Assembly (NCBI GenBank): GCA_017745595.1
Contig: WMBV01000010.1
Coordinates: 1-64,000, forward strand
Origin: Bordetella petrii
GTDB taxonomy: Bacteria > Pseudomonadota > Gammaproteobacteria > Burkholderiales > Burkholderiaceae_B
DNA length: 64,000 nucleotides
Reading direction: 5' to 3'
The notes beneath the pieces were generated by a model, which saw only the letters and a program-made list of their open reading frames with translations, searched no databases and was not told where the DNA came from. This document shows positions 9,626 through 19,626 of the stretch, piece after piece (position 1 is the stretch's first letter; every line of letters starts with the position of its first letter). The translations under genes and the position numbers were made by a program.

Positions 9626-9801
9626 GATGACTCCTCGGAAAGCCCGGTTTCCAAGAGCCGCATGGGAGCCACGCGAGGGGAAGCCGGGTCAAGTTTCGGA
9701 AAGCACCGGCATATGTTGAACCCGCCTAAGTGATTGATAAACCTGCTGTATCTAGCCTTGGCGTAGTCCAGCGAAATGCCGAGCTAGGGTCATCGTGAAA
9801 C
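9626..9801. other. Probable island boundary / att region
   Basis: This spacer separates the integrase start from the first core-like feature, the terminator at 9802. By the usual geometry of this integrase class, the att core and the int promoter should lie here. No tRNA 3' end is recognisable, so the attachment site is probably intergenic. The second att copy, needed to fix the core, is outside the window. Confidence 0.4.
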
Positions 9802-9839
9802 AAAAAAAAGGCCGCGACATTGCTGTCGCGGCCTTTTTT
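9802..9839. terminator. Bidirectional rho-independent terminator
   Basis: A run of A, then GGCCGCGACA-TTGC-TGTCGCGGCC, then TTTTTT. It works for transcripts from either side: the lipoprotein gene on the minus strand, and anything entering from the island on the plus strand. Confidence 0.92.
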
Positions 9840-9873
9840 ATGTCCTGCTGGGCAGGACGACCCGCCAGGCGAA

Positions 9874-10089
9874 TCAGGACGCCGGAGCGGTGGTGCCGCC
9901 GCTGGTGCCGCCGCCAGGCGCGGGCGTGGTCGGGCTGTCCGGAGCCGGCGTGGTGGGCGCGGGGCTCGAAGGCGCCGGCATGGTGGTGGACGGCTCGGAG
10001 CCGGCGGGGCTCGCGGTGTCTTCCTTCTTGTCGCAAGCGGTCAGCGCTACGGCAACTACCGAAGCAAGAATCAAGGTTTTGCTGATCAT
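9874..10089 (-). CDS. Small Pro/Thr-rich lipoprotein
   Basis: A 71-residue precursor with a classic lipoprotein signal peptide: MISKTLILASVVAVALTAC, with LTAC as the lipobox, so the mature protein would start at Cys19. The mature part (about 53 residues) is KKED followed by a Pro/Ala/Thr/Ser/Gly low-complexity tail, with no globular domain. It is likely an outer-membrane or periplasmic tethered peptide of unknown role. It is single, closed by the terminator at 9802, and its promoter region carries a direct repeat (10125-10162). Such short lipoproteins are common in Bordetella and poorly studied. Confidence 0.82.
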   Translation of the reverse strand: MISKTLILASVVAVALTACDKKEDTASPAGSEPSTTMPAPSSPAPTTPAPDSPTTPAPGGGTSGGTTAPAS

Positions 10090-10124
10090 GTTGGACTCCT
10101 GTTAGGTGACGATCATGCGGCCCG

Positions 10125-10162
10125 GTTAGGGGAAACCAGTATCCCGTTAGGGGAAACCAGTA
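10125..10162. promoter_or_regulatory. 17-bp direct repeat with 21-bp period upstream of the lipoprotein gene
   Basis: GTTAGGGGAAACCAGTA occurs at 10125-10141 and again at 10146-10162. The 21-base spacing is two helical turns, so both copies face the same side of DNA. The pair lies 36 bases upstream of the lipoprotein start codon, as expected for an activator or repressor site. No regulator can be named. Confidence 0.5.
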
Positions 10163-10279
10163 GTCAGGCTACAGGAATCAGCCAGGAGCTGACGTGTAGA
10201 AATTAAAGCGGTCGCATCTGCAACGTAACAATCTTTACGCGTAAGTGTGCGAAATGTCTTGATGTTTCAAAGCGAGCGC

Positions 10280-10340
10280 ACCCCTTAGCGTTCTGTACGA
10301 GATAGACACATTTAAGTGTCTGAATCGTACGGAACGGGGT
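10280..10340. repeat. 61-nt nested inverted repeat
   Basis: An imperfect hairpin with three paired blocks: outer ACCCC/GGGGT, middle GTTCTGTACGA/TCGTACGGAAC, inner AGACAC/GTGTCT around an ATTTAA loop. It lies between the roxA stop and the lipoprotein promoter. No U-tract follows on the minus strand, so it is not a standard terminator for mutS-roxA; it could be a structured 3' end, a MITE remnant or a protein site. Confidence 0.5.
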
Positions 10341-10379
10341 GAAATAGCGGCTGGATACGCGCCGAGTGTGGCGCGCAAG

Positions 10380-11576
10380 TCACACGGCCGGCCGGTAGCG
10401 CAGCCAGCCGGCGTCGAGCCAGTCGGCCAGGCATTCGCGCGCCGCGGCGTCCAGGCGCCGGCAACGCGGGTCGGCGCAGTCCAGGCGGCGCGCATCGGCC
10501 AGCGCGCGCAAGGCGGCATGCGCGGGCACCAGCGCGGTTTCGCCGTTGATGAACAGTTGCCGGCCGCGGTACAGCATGCGGCTGCGGCGATCCAGTTCCA
10601 GCGTGCCGCTGGCGGGCCAGTGCGAGGCCAGGTCGATGCCGCCGTCGGGCGCGGCGTCGAACACGGCCAGGTTGCTGGGCTCGGTCAGCCAGCACCCCAG
10701 GAAGCGCGCGGCCAGCGCGTCGTCGAAGCGCACTTTGGCCAGGGTATCGAGCGTGGCCTGCACCAGGGCATCGGGCAAGGCGGCCGGCGTATCGACGGCG
10801 GGCTGCCCCGGGTCGCGGTACAGGGCGTCCAGGCGCGGGCCGGGCAGGGGCGGCTCGCCATAGGGGCCGCCCAGCAGGCCGACGCGGGCCATGGCCTGGT
10901 CGGCCGCGGCTTCCAGCAGCCCGCGCGCCAGCGCTGCCTGGGTGGGCGCGCGAAAGCCGATAGAGATGGTCATGCAGTCGCCGCCCACCGCGATGCCGTC
11001 GTGCGCGGCCTGCGGCGGCAAATACAGCATGTCGCCGGGTTCCAGCACTACATCATGCTCGGGCGTGAAGCGGTCGAGGATTTTCAGCGGCAGGCCGGGC
11101 TGCAGGGTCAGGTCTTGCTGGCGCCCGTAGCGCCAGCGGCGGCGGCCGGCCGCCTGCAGCAGGAACACGTCGTAGCTGTCGAAGTGCGGGCCCACGCCGC
11201 CGCCATCGGAGGCCACGCTGATCATGATGTCGTCGAGCCGCGCGTCGGGAATGAAACGGAACTGCTGCAGCAGCGCGGCGGCGGCATCGTCGTGCAAGTC
11301 CACGCTTTGCACCAGCAGGGTCCAGTCGGGTTCGGCCGCCTTCGGCAGGCGCGCGAACGGGCCCTGTTCCATTTGCCAGGCGCCGTCTTCGCGCCAGATC
11401 AGGCGCGATTCGACATCGTCGCGGCGCGACAGTTTTTTCAGGGCGGCGATATTCAGCGGTGGCTTGAAACCGGGCATGGCCTGCCGGATCAGCAGGGGCT
11501 TGCGCTGCCAGTAGCGGCGCATGAAGTCGGCCGGGCTCAGTCCGCCGAGCAGCGGCAGGGGCAGGTGGGTTTTCAT
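10380..11576 (-). CDS. roxA: Ribosomal protein uL16 3-hydroxylase, RoxA/YcfD family (JmjC cupin)
   Basis: A 398-residue 2-oxoglutarate/Fe(II) oxygenase. In E. coli, YcfD hydroxylates an arginine of ribosomal protein L16. The metal-binding H-x-D is visible in [15 protein letters not shown], with the distal His in [13 protein letters not shown]. The N-terminal [12 protein letters not shown] block and the C-terminal winged-helix-like part (from about 260) match RoxA proteins, whose usual length is 370-400. The start overlaps the mutS stop by four bases (ATGA), so the two are co-transcribed. Confidence 0.9.
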   Translation of the reverse strand: MKTHLPLPLLGGLSPADFMRRYWQRKPLLIRQAMPGFKPPLNIAALKKLSRRDDVESRLIWREDGAWQMEQGPFARLPKAAEPDWTLLVQSVDLHDDAAAALLQQFRFIPDARLDDIMISVASDGGGVGPHFDSYDVFLLQAAGRRRWRYGRQQDLTLQPGLPLKILDRFTPEHDVVLEPGDMLYLPPQAAHDGIAVGGDCMTISIGFRAPTQAALARGLLEAAADQAMARVGLLGGPYGEPPLPGPRLDALYRDPGQPAVDTPAALPDALVQATLDTLAKVRFDDALAARFLGCWLTEPSNLAVFDAAPDGGIDLASHWPASGTLELDRRSRMLYRGRQLFINGETALVPAHAALRALADARRLDCADPRCRRLDAAARECLADWLDAGWLRYRPAV

Positions 11577-14224
11577 GGCAGGCAGGCCTTCAGGCGGTAC
11601 AGCGCGTCCAGCGCTTCGCGCGGCGTCAGGCTGTCGGGGTCGATTTGCGCGAGTTCGTCGCGCAGCGCGTGCAGGGCCGCGGATTCGTCGGACTGGTCGC
11701 TGGCGGCGCCGGCCTGTGCGTCGGCATCGATGGCGGCCGCGAACAGGCCCAGTTGCGGCGTGGGCGCGCCCTGCGCTTCCAGCCGTTCCAGTTCGCGCGT
11801 GGCGTGCCGGATGACCGCGGCGGGCACGCCGGCGCGCTGCGCCACCTGGATGCCGTAGCTGCGGCTGGCGGGGCCGTCGCGCACTTCGTGCAGGAATACG
11901 ATGCCGCCGGCCGATTCGGCGGCGGCCAGGTGCACATTGGCCGCGGTGGGCTGTTCGGCCGGCAGCCGCGTCAGTTCGAAGTAATGGGTGGCGAACAGCG
12001 TCAGCGCACGGTTATGCGTGACCAGGCGCAAGGCGATGGCCCAGGCCAGCGCCAGGCCGTCGTAAGTGGAGGTGCCGCGGCCGATTTCGTCCATCAGCAC
12101 CAGGCTGTGCGGCGTGCTGGCGGCCAGGATGGCGGCCGCCTCGGTCATTTCCATCATGAAGGTCGAACGCCCGCCGGCCAGGTCGTCGGCCGCGCCGATG
12201 CGGGTGAAGATGCGGTCGAGCTTGCCGATGGTGGCGCGCTGGGCGGGCACGAAGCTGCCGGTGCGCGCCAGCAGGGCGATCAGCGCTACCTGCCGCATGT
12301 AGGTGGACTTGCCGCCCATGTTGGGGCCGGTGATCAGCAGCATGCGGCGCGTCGCGTCCAGGCGGCAGCCATTGGGGGTGAAGCGTTCGATACTGCGTTC
12401 CACCACCGGGTGGCGGCCGGCCTCGATGTCGATGTCGGCCTGCTCGGTGAGTTCGGGGGCGACCCAGCCGTGGCGCCGGGCATGTTCGGCCAGGGCGGCC
12501 AGGGTGTCGAGTTCGGCCAGCGCGCAGGCGCAGTCGGACAGCGGCCGCACGTGCTCGGCCAGGGCGTCGAGCACCTGTTCGTAAAGCCATTTTTCGCGCG
12601 CCAGGGAACGGTCTTGCGCCGACAGTACCTTGTCTTCCCAGGACTTGAGTTCGGGGGTGATGTAGCGTTCGGCGTTCTTCAGCGTCTGGCGGCGGCGGTA
12701 GTCGTCGGGCACCTTGTCGGTCTGCCCCTTGGTGACTTCGATGTAGAAGCCATGCACGCGGTTGAATTCGACCCGCAGGTTGCCGATGCCGGTGCGTTCG
12801 CGTTCGCGGGCCTCGAGCTGCACCAGGAAGTCGCCGCCGTCGGCGGCCAGGGCGCGCAGTTCGTCGAGGTCGGCATCGAAGCCGGCCGCGATGACGCCGC
12901 CGTCGCGGATGGCCACGGCCGGTTCCTGGGCGATGGCACGGTGCAGCAGGTCGGCGATGGCGGTATCGGGAGCCAGGTGCCCGGCCAGCTCGGCCAGGCG
13001 CGGCGAGGCATCGAGCGGGGCAACCAGCGCGCGCAGCGCGGGCAGGGCGGCCAGCGCGTCGCGCAGGCTGGCCAGTTCGCGCGGGCGCACCGAGCGCAGC
13101 GCCAGCCGCGACGAAATGCGTTCGACATCGGGAAAGGCATCCAGCGCGTCGCGCAGGGTTTCCAGCAGGCCGGCCGCGCCGAAGGTCTGGGCGACGTCCA
13201 TGCGGCCGGCCAGCAGGGCGGATATGGCCTGCTGGCGCGCCAGCGCGGGGGCGTTGTCGCGCAGCGGATGATGCAGCCAGCGCCGCAGCAGGCGGCTGCC
13301 CATGGGCGTGCGGCAGCCGTCCAGCAGCGAAAACAGCGTGGGCGATTCTTCGCCGCTGAGCGTCTGGGTCAGTTCGAGATTGCGCCGCGTGACCGGGTCC
13401 ATCAGGATGTACTGGCCCGGCCGGTCGACGGCGATGCCCTGCACGTGGGCCAGCGTCTGCGATTGCGTGCGCGCGGCGTAGCGCAGCAGCGCGCCGGCCG
13501 CGCAGATGGCGGCCGGCATGTCGTCGACATCGAAGCCCGCCAGGCTGTCGGTCTTGAAGTGGGCCAGCAGGTGCGCGCGCGCGCCGTCGCTTTCGAAATG
13601 CCAGTCGGGCACGCGGGTGCGCGCGCCTTCGAAGACCAGCGCCAGTTCGGCGCCTTCGGCGTACACCAGTTCGGCCGGGGCGATGCGGTGCAGTTCGGAT
13701 TCGAGCTGGGCCGGCGCGCATTCGGTGACGCGGAATTCGCCGCTGGCGAGGTTCAGCCAGGCCAGCCCGGCGCGCGGGTTGCGCGCCTTGCCGCCCAGGA
13801 ACACCGCGGCCAGCGCGCGATCGGCCTTGGCCGGCAGCAGGGCCTCGTCGGTCAGCGTGCCGGGCGTGACGATGCGCACGATGCGCCGTTCTACCGGTCC
13901 CTTGGCGGCGGCGGGGTCGCCGATCTGTTCGCAGATGGCCACCGATTCGCCCTGGCCGACCAGGCGCGCCAGGTATTGCTCCATGGCATGCACGGGCACG
14001 CCCGCCATGGGAATGGGCGTGCCGTTGGACGTGCCGCGCTTGGTCAGCGTCAGGCCCAGCAGGCGCGCGGCGCGCTCGGCGTCTTCGTAGAACATTTCGT
14101 AGAAGTCGCCCATGCGATAGAACAGCAGCAGCGGTCCGGCCTCGGCTTTCAGGCGCAGATACTGCTGCATCATGGGAGTGTGGCCGGCGTAGGCGGCGGC
14201 GGGGGTAGCGGGTGCGGAACTCAT
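11573..14224 (-). CDS. mutS: DNA mismatch repair protein MutS
   Basis: An 883-residue MutS, close to the usual 850-880. It recognises base mismatches and small loops and recruits MutL. Visible motifs: the mismatch-binding Phe-x-Glu in [11 protein letters not shown] (about residues 37-47), Walker [12 protein letters not shown], Walker [14 protein letters not shown], and the C-terminal helical tail ending near [11 protein letters not shown]. The start at 14224 (MSSAPATP) is chosen over an upstream in-frame ATG at 14317, whose 31 extra residues are Pro/Arg-rich and unlike the family. Transcribed toward roxA, which it overlaps by four bases. Confidence 0.97.
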   Translation of the reverse strand: MSSAPATPAAAYAGHTPMMQQYLRLKAEAGPLLLFYRMGDFYEMFYEDAERAARLLGLTLTKRGTSNGTPIPMAGVPVHAMEQYLARLVGQGESVAICEQIGDPAAAKGPVERRIVRIVTPGTLTDEALLPAKADRALAAVFLGGKARNPRAGLAWLNLASGEFRVTECAPAQLESELHRIAPAELVYAEGAELALVFEGARTRVPDWHFESDGARAHLLAHFKTDSLAGFDVDDMPAAICAAGALLRYAARTQSQTLAHVQGIAVDRPGQYILMDPVTRRNLELTQTLSGEESPTLFSLLDGCRTPMGSRLLRRWLHHPLRDNAPALARQQAISALLAGRMDVAQTFGAAGLLETLRDALDAFPDVERISSRLALRSVRPRELASLRDALAALPALRALVAPLDASPRLAELAGHLAPDTAIADLLHRAIAQEPAVAIRDGGVIAAGFDADLDELRALAADGGDFLVQLEARERERTGIGNLRVEFNRVHGFYIEVTKGQTDKVPDDYRRRQTLKNAERYITPELKSWEDKVLSAQDRSLAREKWLYEQVLDALAEHVRPLSDCACALAELDTLAALAEHARRHGWVAPELTEQADIDIEAGRHPVVERSIERFTPNGCRLDATRRMLLITGPNMGGKSTYMRQVALIALLARTGSFVPAQRATIGKLDRIFTRIGAADDLAGGRSTFMMEMTEAAAILAASTPHSLVLMDEIGRGTSTYDGLALAWAIALRLVTHNRALTLFATHYFELTRLPAEQPTAANVHLAAAESAGGIVFLHEVRDGPASRSYGIQVAQRAGVPAAVIRHATRELERLEAQGAPTPQLGLFAAAIDADAQAGAASDQSDESAALHALRDELAQIDPDSLTPREALDALYRLKACLP

Positions 14225-14389
14225 CGGCCAGATTGTATCGGGCGGCGGGGCGGGGTGGGCACTCCGCGGCCGCTGGCACGGCGATTGCGCATAGGCAGGC
14301 ACGCCAGGGCGTGCCACAATGGGCTGGCCCGGTCATCGGGCGGGCGGCCCGCCGCTCCTGGCATGCTGCCACTTTCCAGGAGACGCACC

Positions 14390-14608
14390 ATGTCCAACAG
14401 CCATGTCTACAAACAGATCGAACTGGTGGGCTCGTCCACCAAGTCGTCCGACGACGCCGTCGTGCAGGCCATTGCTCGCGCCTCGGAAACCCTGCGCAAC
14501 CTCGACTGGTTCGAAGTCACCGAAGTCCGCGGCCATATCAAGAACGGCAAGATCGAACACTGGCAGGTCGGGCTGAAGCTCGGCATGCGGCTCGAAGAAG
14601 GCGACTGA
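14390..14608 (+). CDS. Dodecin family flavin-binding protein
   Basis: A 72-residue protein of exactly dodecin length. Dodecins form hollow dodecamers that stack and store flavins (FMN, riboflavin) or coenzyme A. The key Trp that sandwiches the flavin is present in NLDWFEVTEVRGHI, and HWQVGLKLGMRLEE forms the last strand. The start is set by an AGGAGA box seven bases upstream. It is a single gene, divergent from mutS and convergent with phoX, and ends before a strong GC hairpin. Confidence 0.93.
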   Translation: MSNSHVYKQIELVGSSTKSSDDAVVQAIARASETLRNLDWFEVTEVRGHIKNGKIEHWQVGLKLGMRLEEGD

Positions 14609-14630
14609 ACCGCCGCCGTCTTCTCGCGCG

Positions 14631-14662
14631 CCCCGGGCGGCGGCCCATGCCGCCGCCCGGGG
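14631..14662. terminator. Strong GC hairpin between convergent dodecin and phoX genes
   Basis: CCCCGGGCGGCGG pairs with CCGCCGCCCGGGG across a short CCATG loop. It lies 22 bases past the dodecin stop and 13 bases past the phoX stop in the opposite direction. No clean U-tract follows on either side, so it is a likely but not textbook terminator. Confidence 0.65.
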
Positions 14663-14675
14663 CTTGCGTGCTTGC

Positions 14676-16544
14676 TCAGGCGCCGACCGGCTTGCCATCC
14701 TGGCGGCGCACGACCACCGTGGCCGAGCGCGCGTCGCCGCCTCCGGTCCGCACCGTATTCCAGGCGCCGTTGGGGTGCTGGATGTTGATGAAGAACGTGG
14801 TCAGGTCGTCGTTGTAGGCGATGCCGGTAATTTCGCAACCCACCGGCCCCACCAGGAAGCGCTTCGATTCGCCGGTTTCCTGGTCGATGTAATACATGGC
14901 GTTGTGGCCGAATTCGTCGGCGCGGGTCGCGCCCGAATCGGTCTGCACCCACAGCCGCCCCTGCGGATCGATGCGGATGCCGTCCGGGCTCGAGAACGTG
15001 TCGCCGTTGATGGTGCCGGTCACGTTCTCGGTCTTGCCTTGCGATGCATCGTAGCCCGCCAGCAGCAGCAGTTCCCATTCGAACGTCGAGGCCAGCGGCG
15101 AGCCGCCGCGTTCCTTCCAGCGCACGATGTGCCCATGCGAGTTATTGACGCGCGGGTTGGCGGCGCTGGTGCGGCGGCGGCTGCCGTTGTTGGTCAGCGT
15201 GCAGTAAACGGTCTTGTCGACGCCGACGGTGATCCACTCAGGACGGTCCATCAGGGTGGCGCCGGCGACGCGCGCGGCGGCCTTGGTATTGATCAGCACA
15301 TCGGCTTGCGAGTTGAAGTCGATGAGCGTCTGCGCCGGCAGCGAGCCGGGGGCGACCTGGGTGTAGTTGCCGGGATCCACGGCGCCCGCGGTCAGGCCGT
15401 TCTTGCCTACCGTGAGCTCTACCCAGTTGCCCGAGCCGTCATCGTTGAAGCGGGCCGCATACAGCGTGCCCTCGTCGAGCAGGTTGGCGTTGTTGGCGCG
15501 GTTCGACGGATCGTAGGCGCGCGTGGGCACGAACTTGTAGATGCAGCCGGGGGTGCCGTCGTCGCCCATGTAGAAGGCGACACGGTTGTTCTCGTCCAGC
15601 ATGTAGGCCGTGTTTTCGTGGTCGAAGCGGCCCATGGCGGTGCGCTTGACCGCCGTGGACGTCGGTTGGTAGGGGTCGATCTCGACCACCCAGCCATAGC
15701 CTTCTTCGGGCTGGCTGTTGTCCCAGTAGTTGTCGGTGGTTTCTTCGCAGGTCAGATACGTGCCCCAGGGCGTGGGGCCGCTGGCGCAGTTGTTCAGGGT
15801 GCCGACCACGCTGGGGCTGATGGCCGACGCGGCGGGGCCGCCGACGTTGTAGATGGTGTTGCCGGTGTAGCGCTTGTTGTACGACGAATTGGTATTGACC
15901 GACCACTTGCCGTCATCGGCGCGGGCGATTTCGATGACCGACACGCCGACGTTCGACAGATTGGTGCGCACCGCGTCCGTGGCCAGGTCCAGCGTCTTGC
16001 TGTCGACGTTTTCGTGGTTCAGGACCAGCAGGCCGCCTTTATTCGGGTCCACGCCTTCCAGCGGATAGAAATGCATGCCGTCGTGCTGGCCGCCGGCCTG
16101 GTTTTCGGTAGTGGGGTACGACTGCGGAATGCCGGAATAACCCAGCGAACCGATCATGCATTTATCGCCGGCCGAATACAGGACTTCGGCGACGTAGCCT
16201 TCCGGCACCAGCACCGTGTCGGGCGTCAGGTTGTCGGCCAGGGGCGTGAAGTTGACCGAGTAGTCGGGGCCGGCCGGCTCGGGGGTGCCGCCATCGTTGC
16301 CGCCGGTGTCGCCACCGGTGTCGCCACCGGGCGCCTCGTCATTGCTGTCGTCGTCGCTGCCGCTGCCACAGCCGGCCAGCGTCGCGCCGAACACGGACAG
16401 CAGCGACAGGCCCACGCTGTTGCGCAGCAGCGTGCGCCGCGCGGGATTGGCCGCGACGATGTCGTCGAACATCTGGCCCGGTACCGTGATTTCTCCCTGT
16501 GCTTCGCGGCGCGGACCGCGCAGTTTATCCGTCAAGTAAGACAT
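14676..16544 (-). CDS. phoX: PhoX-family alkaline phosphatase (DUF839), Tat-exported
   Basis: A 622-residue periplasmic phosphatase of the PhoX family, a Ca/Fe-dependent phosphomonoesterase. The start at 16544 (MSYLTDKLRG) is supported by an AGAGG box and beats an upstream ATG at 16598. A twin-arginine signal with long n-region, typical of PhoX, is present (ARRTLLRNSVGLSLL, Arg36-Arg37), and a lipobox-like LAGC follows at Cys59. Next is a Gly/Asp-rich linker (about 60-90), then the beta-propeller with WGTYLTCEET, FDHENTAYML, SPDGIRIDPQGRLWVQTD and NIQHPNGAWNT. The usual induction is by phosphate starvation; no Pho box was recognised. Confidence 0.92.
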   Translation of the reverse strand: MSYLTDKLRGPRREAQGEITVPGQMFDDIVAANPARRTLLRNSVGLSLLSVFGATLAGCGSGSDDDSNDEAPGGDTGGDTGGNDGGTPEPAGPDYSVNFTPLADNLTPDTVLVPEGYVAEVLYSAGDKCMIGSLGYSGIPQSYPTTENQAGGQHDGMHFYPLEGVDPNKGGLLVLNHENVDSKTLDLATDAVRTNLSNVGVSVIEIARADDGKWSVNTNSSYNKRYTGNTIYNVGGPAASAISPSVVGTLNNCASGPTPWGTYLTCEETTDNYWDNSQPEEGYGWVVEIDPYQPTSTAVKRTAMGRFDHENTAYMLDENNRVAFYMGDDGTPGCIYKFVPTRAYDPSNRANNANLLDEGTLYAARFNDDGSGNWVELTVGKNGLTAGAVDPGNYTQVAPGSLPAQTLIDFNSQADVLINTKAAARVAGATLMDRPEWITVGVDKTVYCTLTNNGSRRRTSAANPRVNNSHGHIVRWKERGGSPLASTFEWELLLLAGYDASQGKTENVTGTINGDTFSSPDGIRIDPQGRLWVQTDSGATRADEFGHNAMYYIDQETGESKRFLVGPVGCEITGIAYNDDLTTFFINIQHPNGAWNTVRTGGGDARSATVVVRRQDGKPVGA

Positions 16545-16668
16545 TCGAACCTCTTCGAGTTGGAGGATGTTTAAGCTGCCCTTCAGCCAAAACAGCACGA
16601 GAGGTTATGGGTCTTGTGTGACGTGGTGATTGCGATGCGGGAAGTGGGCGATGGTGGGGGGTGTGGGG

Positions 16669-16766
16669 CAGGTGCCAGTTCAGCGGGCACCTGACACCGT
16701 TCTACCGTTCTATTGAGGCAGCAGCCGCAGGCTACGGTGTCTGACACCCTTCGGGAGTCAGACACC
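16669..16766. repeat. Intergenic hairpin repeats, GTGTCTGAC family (copy 1)
   Basis: A 25-base inverted repeat (CAGGTGCC...GGGCACCTG, 16669-16693) and the family hairpin GGTGTCTGAC-N11-GTCAGACACC at 16736-16766. A flank with AAGCGCGTAGCGCTTCGGGG then runs up to the stop of the FMN reductase gene. A nearly identical flank sits at the lpxH end (about 30980-31005). This fills the 303-base phoX/FMN reductase spacer; no gene is seen there. Confidence 0.85.
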
Positions 16767-16847
16767 TGAGCAGGGGGAAGCGCGTAGCGCTTCGGGGGTG
16801 GGGCTCTTACTTCAGACGCCTGGGTGCCTTGAACGGAACGCGCTGGA

Positions 16848-17402
16848 TCAGGCGGCCAGTTTGGCGACCCAAGCCAGGTAGCGGTCGAGCCAGCCCTGCA
16901 GGAATTTGCGGGTACCTTCGTTGGTGATGGTGTATTGGTCGTCGATGAGGCCTTCGGTGTATTGCAGGAAGACTTCGGGCGTGGTCAGGACGTTGACGCC
17001 TTCGGCGGCCAGGATGTTGCGCAGATGCTGTTGGGCCATGGCGGTGCCGGCCGCGCTGGGCGAAGTGCCGACGATGCCGGCGGTCTTGCCGGTCCAGGAG
17101 TTTTTCCCCCACGGGCGCGAGCCCCAGTCGATGGCGTTTTTCAGCGCGGCCGGTATCGAGCGGTTGTGTTCCGGCGTGACGAACAGCAGGCCGTCGGCGC
17201 GCGCGATCAGGTCTTTGACCTTGGCCGCTTGCGGCGGCATGGACATTTCGTTGTCCTGGTTGTACAGGGGCACGTCGCCCAGGCTCGCGTGTTCGAATTC
17301 GATGGTGTCGGGCGCCAGCTTTTCCAGGGCGCGGGCCAGGCGCAGGTTGAATGAGCCGGCGCGCAGGCTGCCAACGAAAACCGCAATCTTGTAGGTGCTC
17401 AT
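16848..17402 (-). CDS. NADPH-dependent FMN reductase family protein
   Basis: A 184-residue flavodoxin-fold reductase. The FMN phosphate loop is GSLRAGSFNLRLARAL (about 11-26), and the isoalloxazine-binding TPEHNRSIPAALKNAIDW (about 76-93) is typical of the ChrR/YieF/azoreductase group, which reduces quinones, chromate or azo dyes with NAD(P)H. It is soluble, with no signal peptide. It is a single gene divergent from the ABM-domain gene. The true substrate cannot be read from the sequence; quinone or chromate reduction is the usual activity of the closest group. Confidence 0.9.
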   Translation of the reverse strand: MSTYKIAVFVGSLRAGSFNLRLARALEKLAPDTIEFEHASLGDVPLYNQDNEMSMPPQAAKVKDLIARADGLLFVTPEHNRSIPAALKNAIDWGSRPWGKNSWTGKTAGIVGTSPSAAGTAMAQQHLRNILAAEGVNVLTTPEVFLQYTEGLIDDQYTITNEGTRKFLQGWLDRYLAWVAKLAA

Positions 17403-17657
17403 GATCCACGTGCTCCACGGGTTGGAAATCGGTCAGTGTAGACCTGTGATGTGACGCGCTCAACACGCACCAAGACGGAGCGCGGGCCTCATTGCGGTGA
17501 GCGTCGCGGTGCGGCCGCGCCCGTATGCCGGCCGGACCGGCGGCCGGCCACGGGGAAGGCGCGTGCCCCGCGAACTGGCACGGACCTTGCTTGGCCAGAC
17601 ACCAAGGGGCCGCGTACCGTCCCGGTCCGGCCCGCGCGCAGCCCAGGAGTCCTTCGC

Positions 17658-18203
17658 ATGTCCGCCCCTTCTTCCGCCCCCGTCACGATGCTGGTCACCC
17701 GGCACATTGCGCCCGACCGTTATGGAGATTTCCTGGCGTGGCTGCGCCAGGGCGAGATCCTGGCGGCGGGGTTCCCCGGTTTTCTGGGTTCTGGTGTGCT
17801 GCAGCCGCCCGAGGGCGGCGACCAATACCAGATCGTGCTGCGCTTCGGCGATGCCGCCTGCCTGGCGCGCTGGGAAAATTCCCTGCCGCGCCGCATGTGG
17901 CTCGAGCGCGGCGCCGGCTTGGTGCGGGCCAGCCGCGTGCACCGCGCCAGCGGCATGGATACCTGGTTCGGTCCGCCGCACAGTGCGCCGCCGCGCTGGA
18001 AGCAGGCCGTCAGCATCTGGGTCGCGTATTTTCCGGTGCTGCTGCTGTTCAGCACGCTGCTCAATGCGCAATTGAGCGCCATGCCGTTGTTCTGGCGGGT
18101 GCTGGTTACCACCCTGTGCATGACGCCGGTGCTGTCGTTCATTTGCATTCCGTTGATTACCCGGCTGTTGCGGGGCTGGCTGCAGCCGGCCGGCCGCCGT
18201 TGA
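17658..18203 (+). CDS. Antibiotic biosynthesis monooxygenase (ABM)-like domain protein with two membrane helices
   Basis: A 181-residue protein. The N-terminal 100 residues have an ABM-type dimeric ferredoxin fold (VTMLVTRHIAPDRYGDFLAWLRQG, FPGFLGSGVLQPPEGG, QIVLRFGDAACLARWENS). The C-terminal 70 carry two hydrophobic segments (AVSIWVAYFPVLLLFSTLL and FWRVLVTTLCMTPVLSFICI). The start at 17658 follows a CAGGAG box at 17644; earlier in-frame ATGs give Arg/Pro-rich junk. This membrane-anchored layout is widespread in proteobacteria with no known function. It lies alone upstream of the imelysin cluster. Confidence 0.8.
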   Translation: MSAPSSAPVTMLVTRHIAPDRYGDFLAWLRQGEILAAGFPGFLGSGVLQPPEGGDQYQIVLRFGDAACLARWENSLPRRMWLERGAGLVRASRVHRASGMDTWFGPPHSAPPRWKQAVSIWVAYFPVLLLFSTLLNAQLSAMPLFWRVLVTTLCMTPVLSFICIPLITRLLRGWLQPAGRR

Positions 18204-18240
18204 CTGATTCTGACTGACATTTCACTGAACATTGAACGAA

Positions 18241-18254
18241 AATTGTTTACAATT
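18241..18254. promoter_or_regulatory. Inverted repeat in the imelysin operon promoter region
   Basis: AATTGTTTACAATT is a perfect 5-4-5 palindrome 74 bases upstream of the first imelysin start, in an AT-rich patch (18203-18260). Imelysin clusters are often iron-controlled, but this is not a clear Fur box. It is listed as a candidate operator only. Confidence 0.35.
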
Positions 18255-18327
18255 GCGCCGGCAATCCTCGATTTCCAAAAAGCGCGGCCACGCGGGGCGC
18301 GTTTACTCAAAACAGGAGAGAGTTCCG

Positions 18328-19622
<1,295 letters not shown>

Positions 19623-19626
<4 letters not shown>

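Noticed and set aside
9626-9801. tRNA or tmRNA fragment as attachment site
   Set aside because: No acceptor/T-arm sequence can be folded in this spacer.
10368-11858. Open frame opposite roxA on the plus strand
   Set aside because: Compositionally biased antisense frame without start signal; roxA is clearly the gene.
11645-14608. A very long open frame on the plus strand opposite mutS
   Set aside because: It is a product of GC-rich third positions in mutS; the sequence is low-complexity Gly/Arg/Ala/Gln with no motif. Only its last 72 codons, dodecin, are real.
14664-16574. Open frame of about 636 codons opposite phoX
   Set aside because: Antisense to a well-motifed PhoX gene; Val/Ala/Gly-rich mirror sequence with no family resemblance.
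18203-18327. Fur box before the imelysin operon
   Set aside because: The palindrome AATTGTTTACAATT does not match the Fur consensus well enough; kept only as an unspecified operator.
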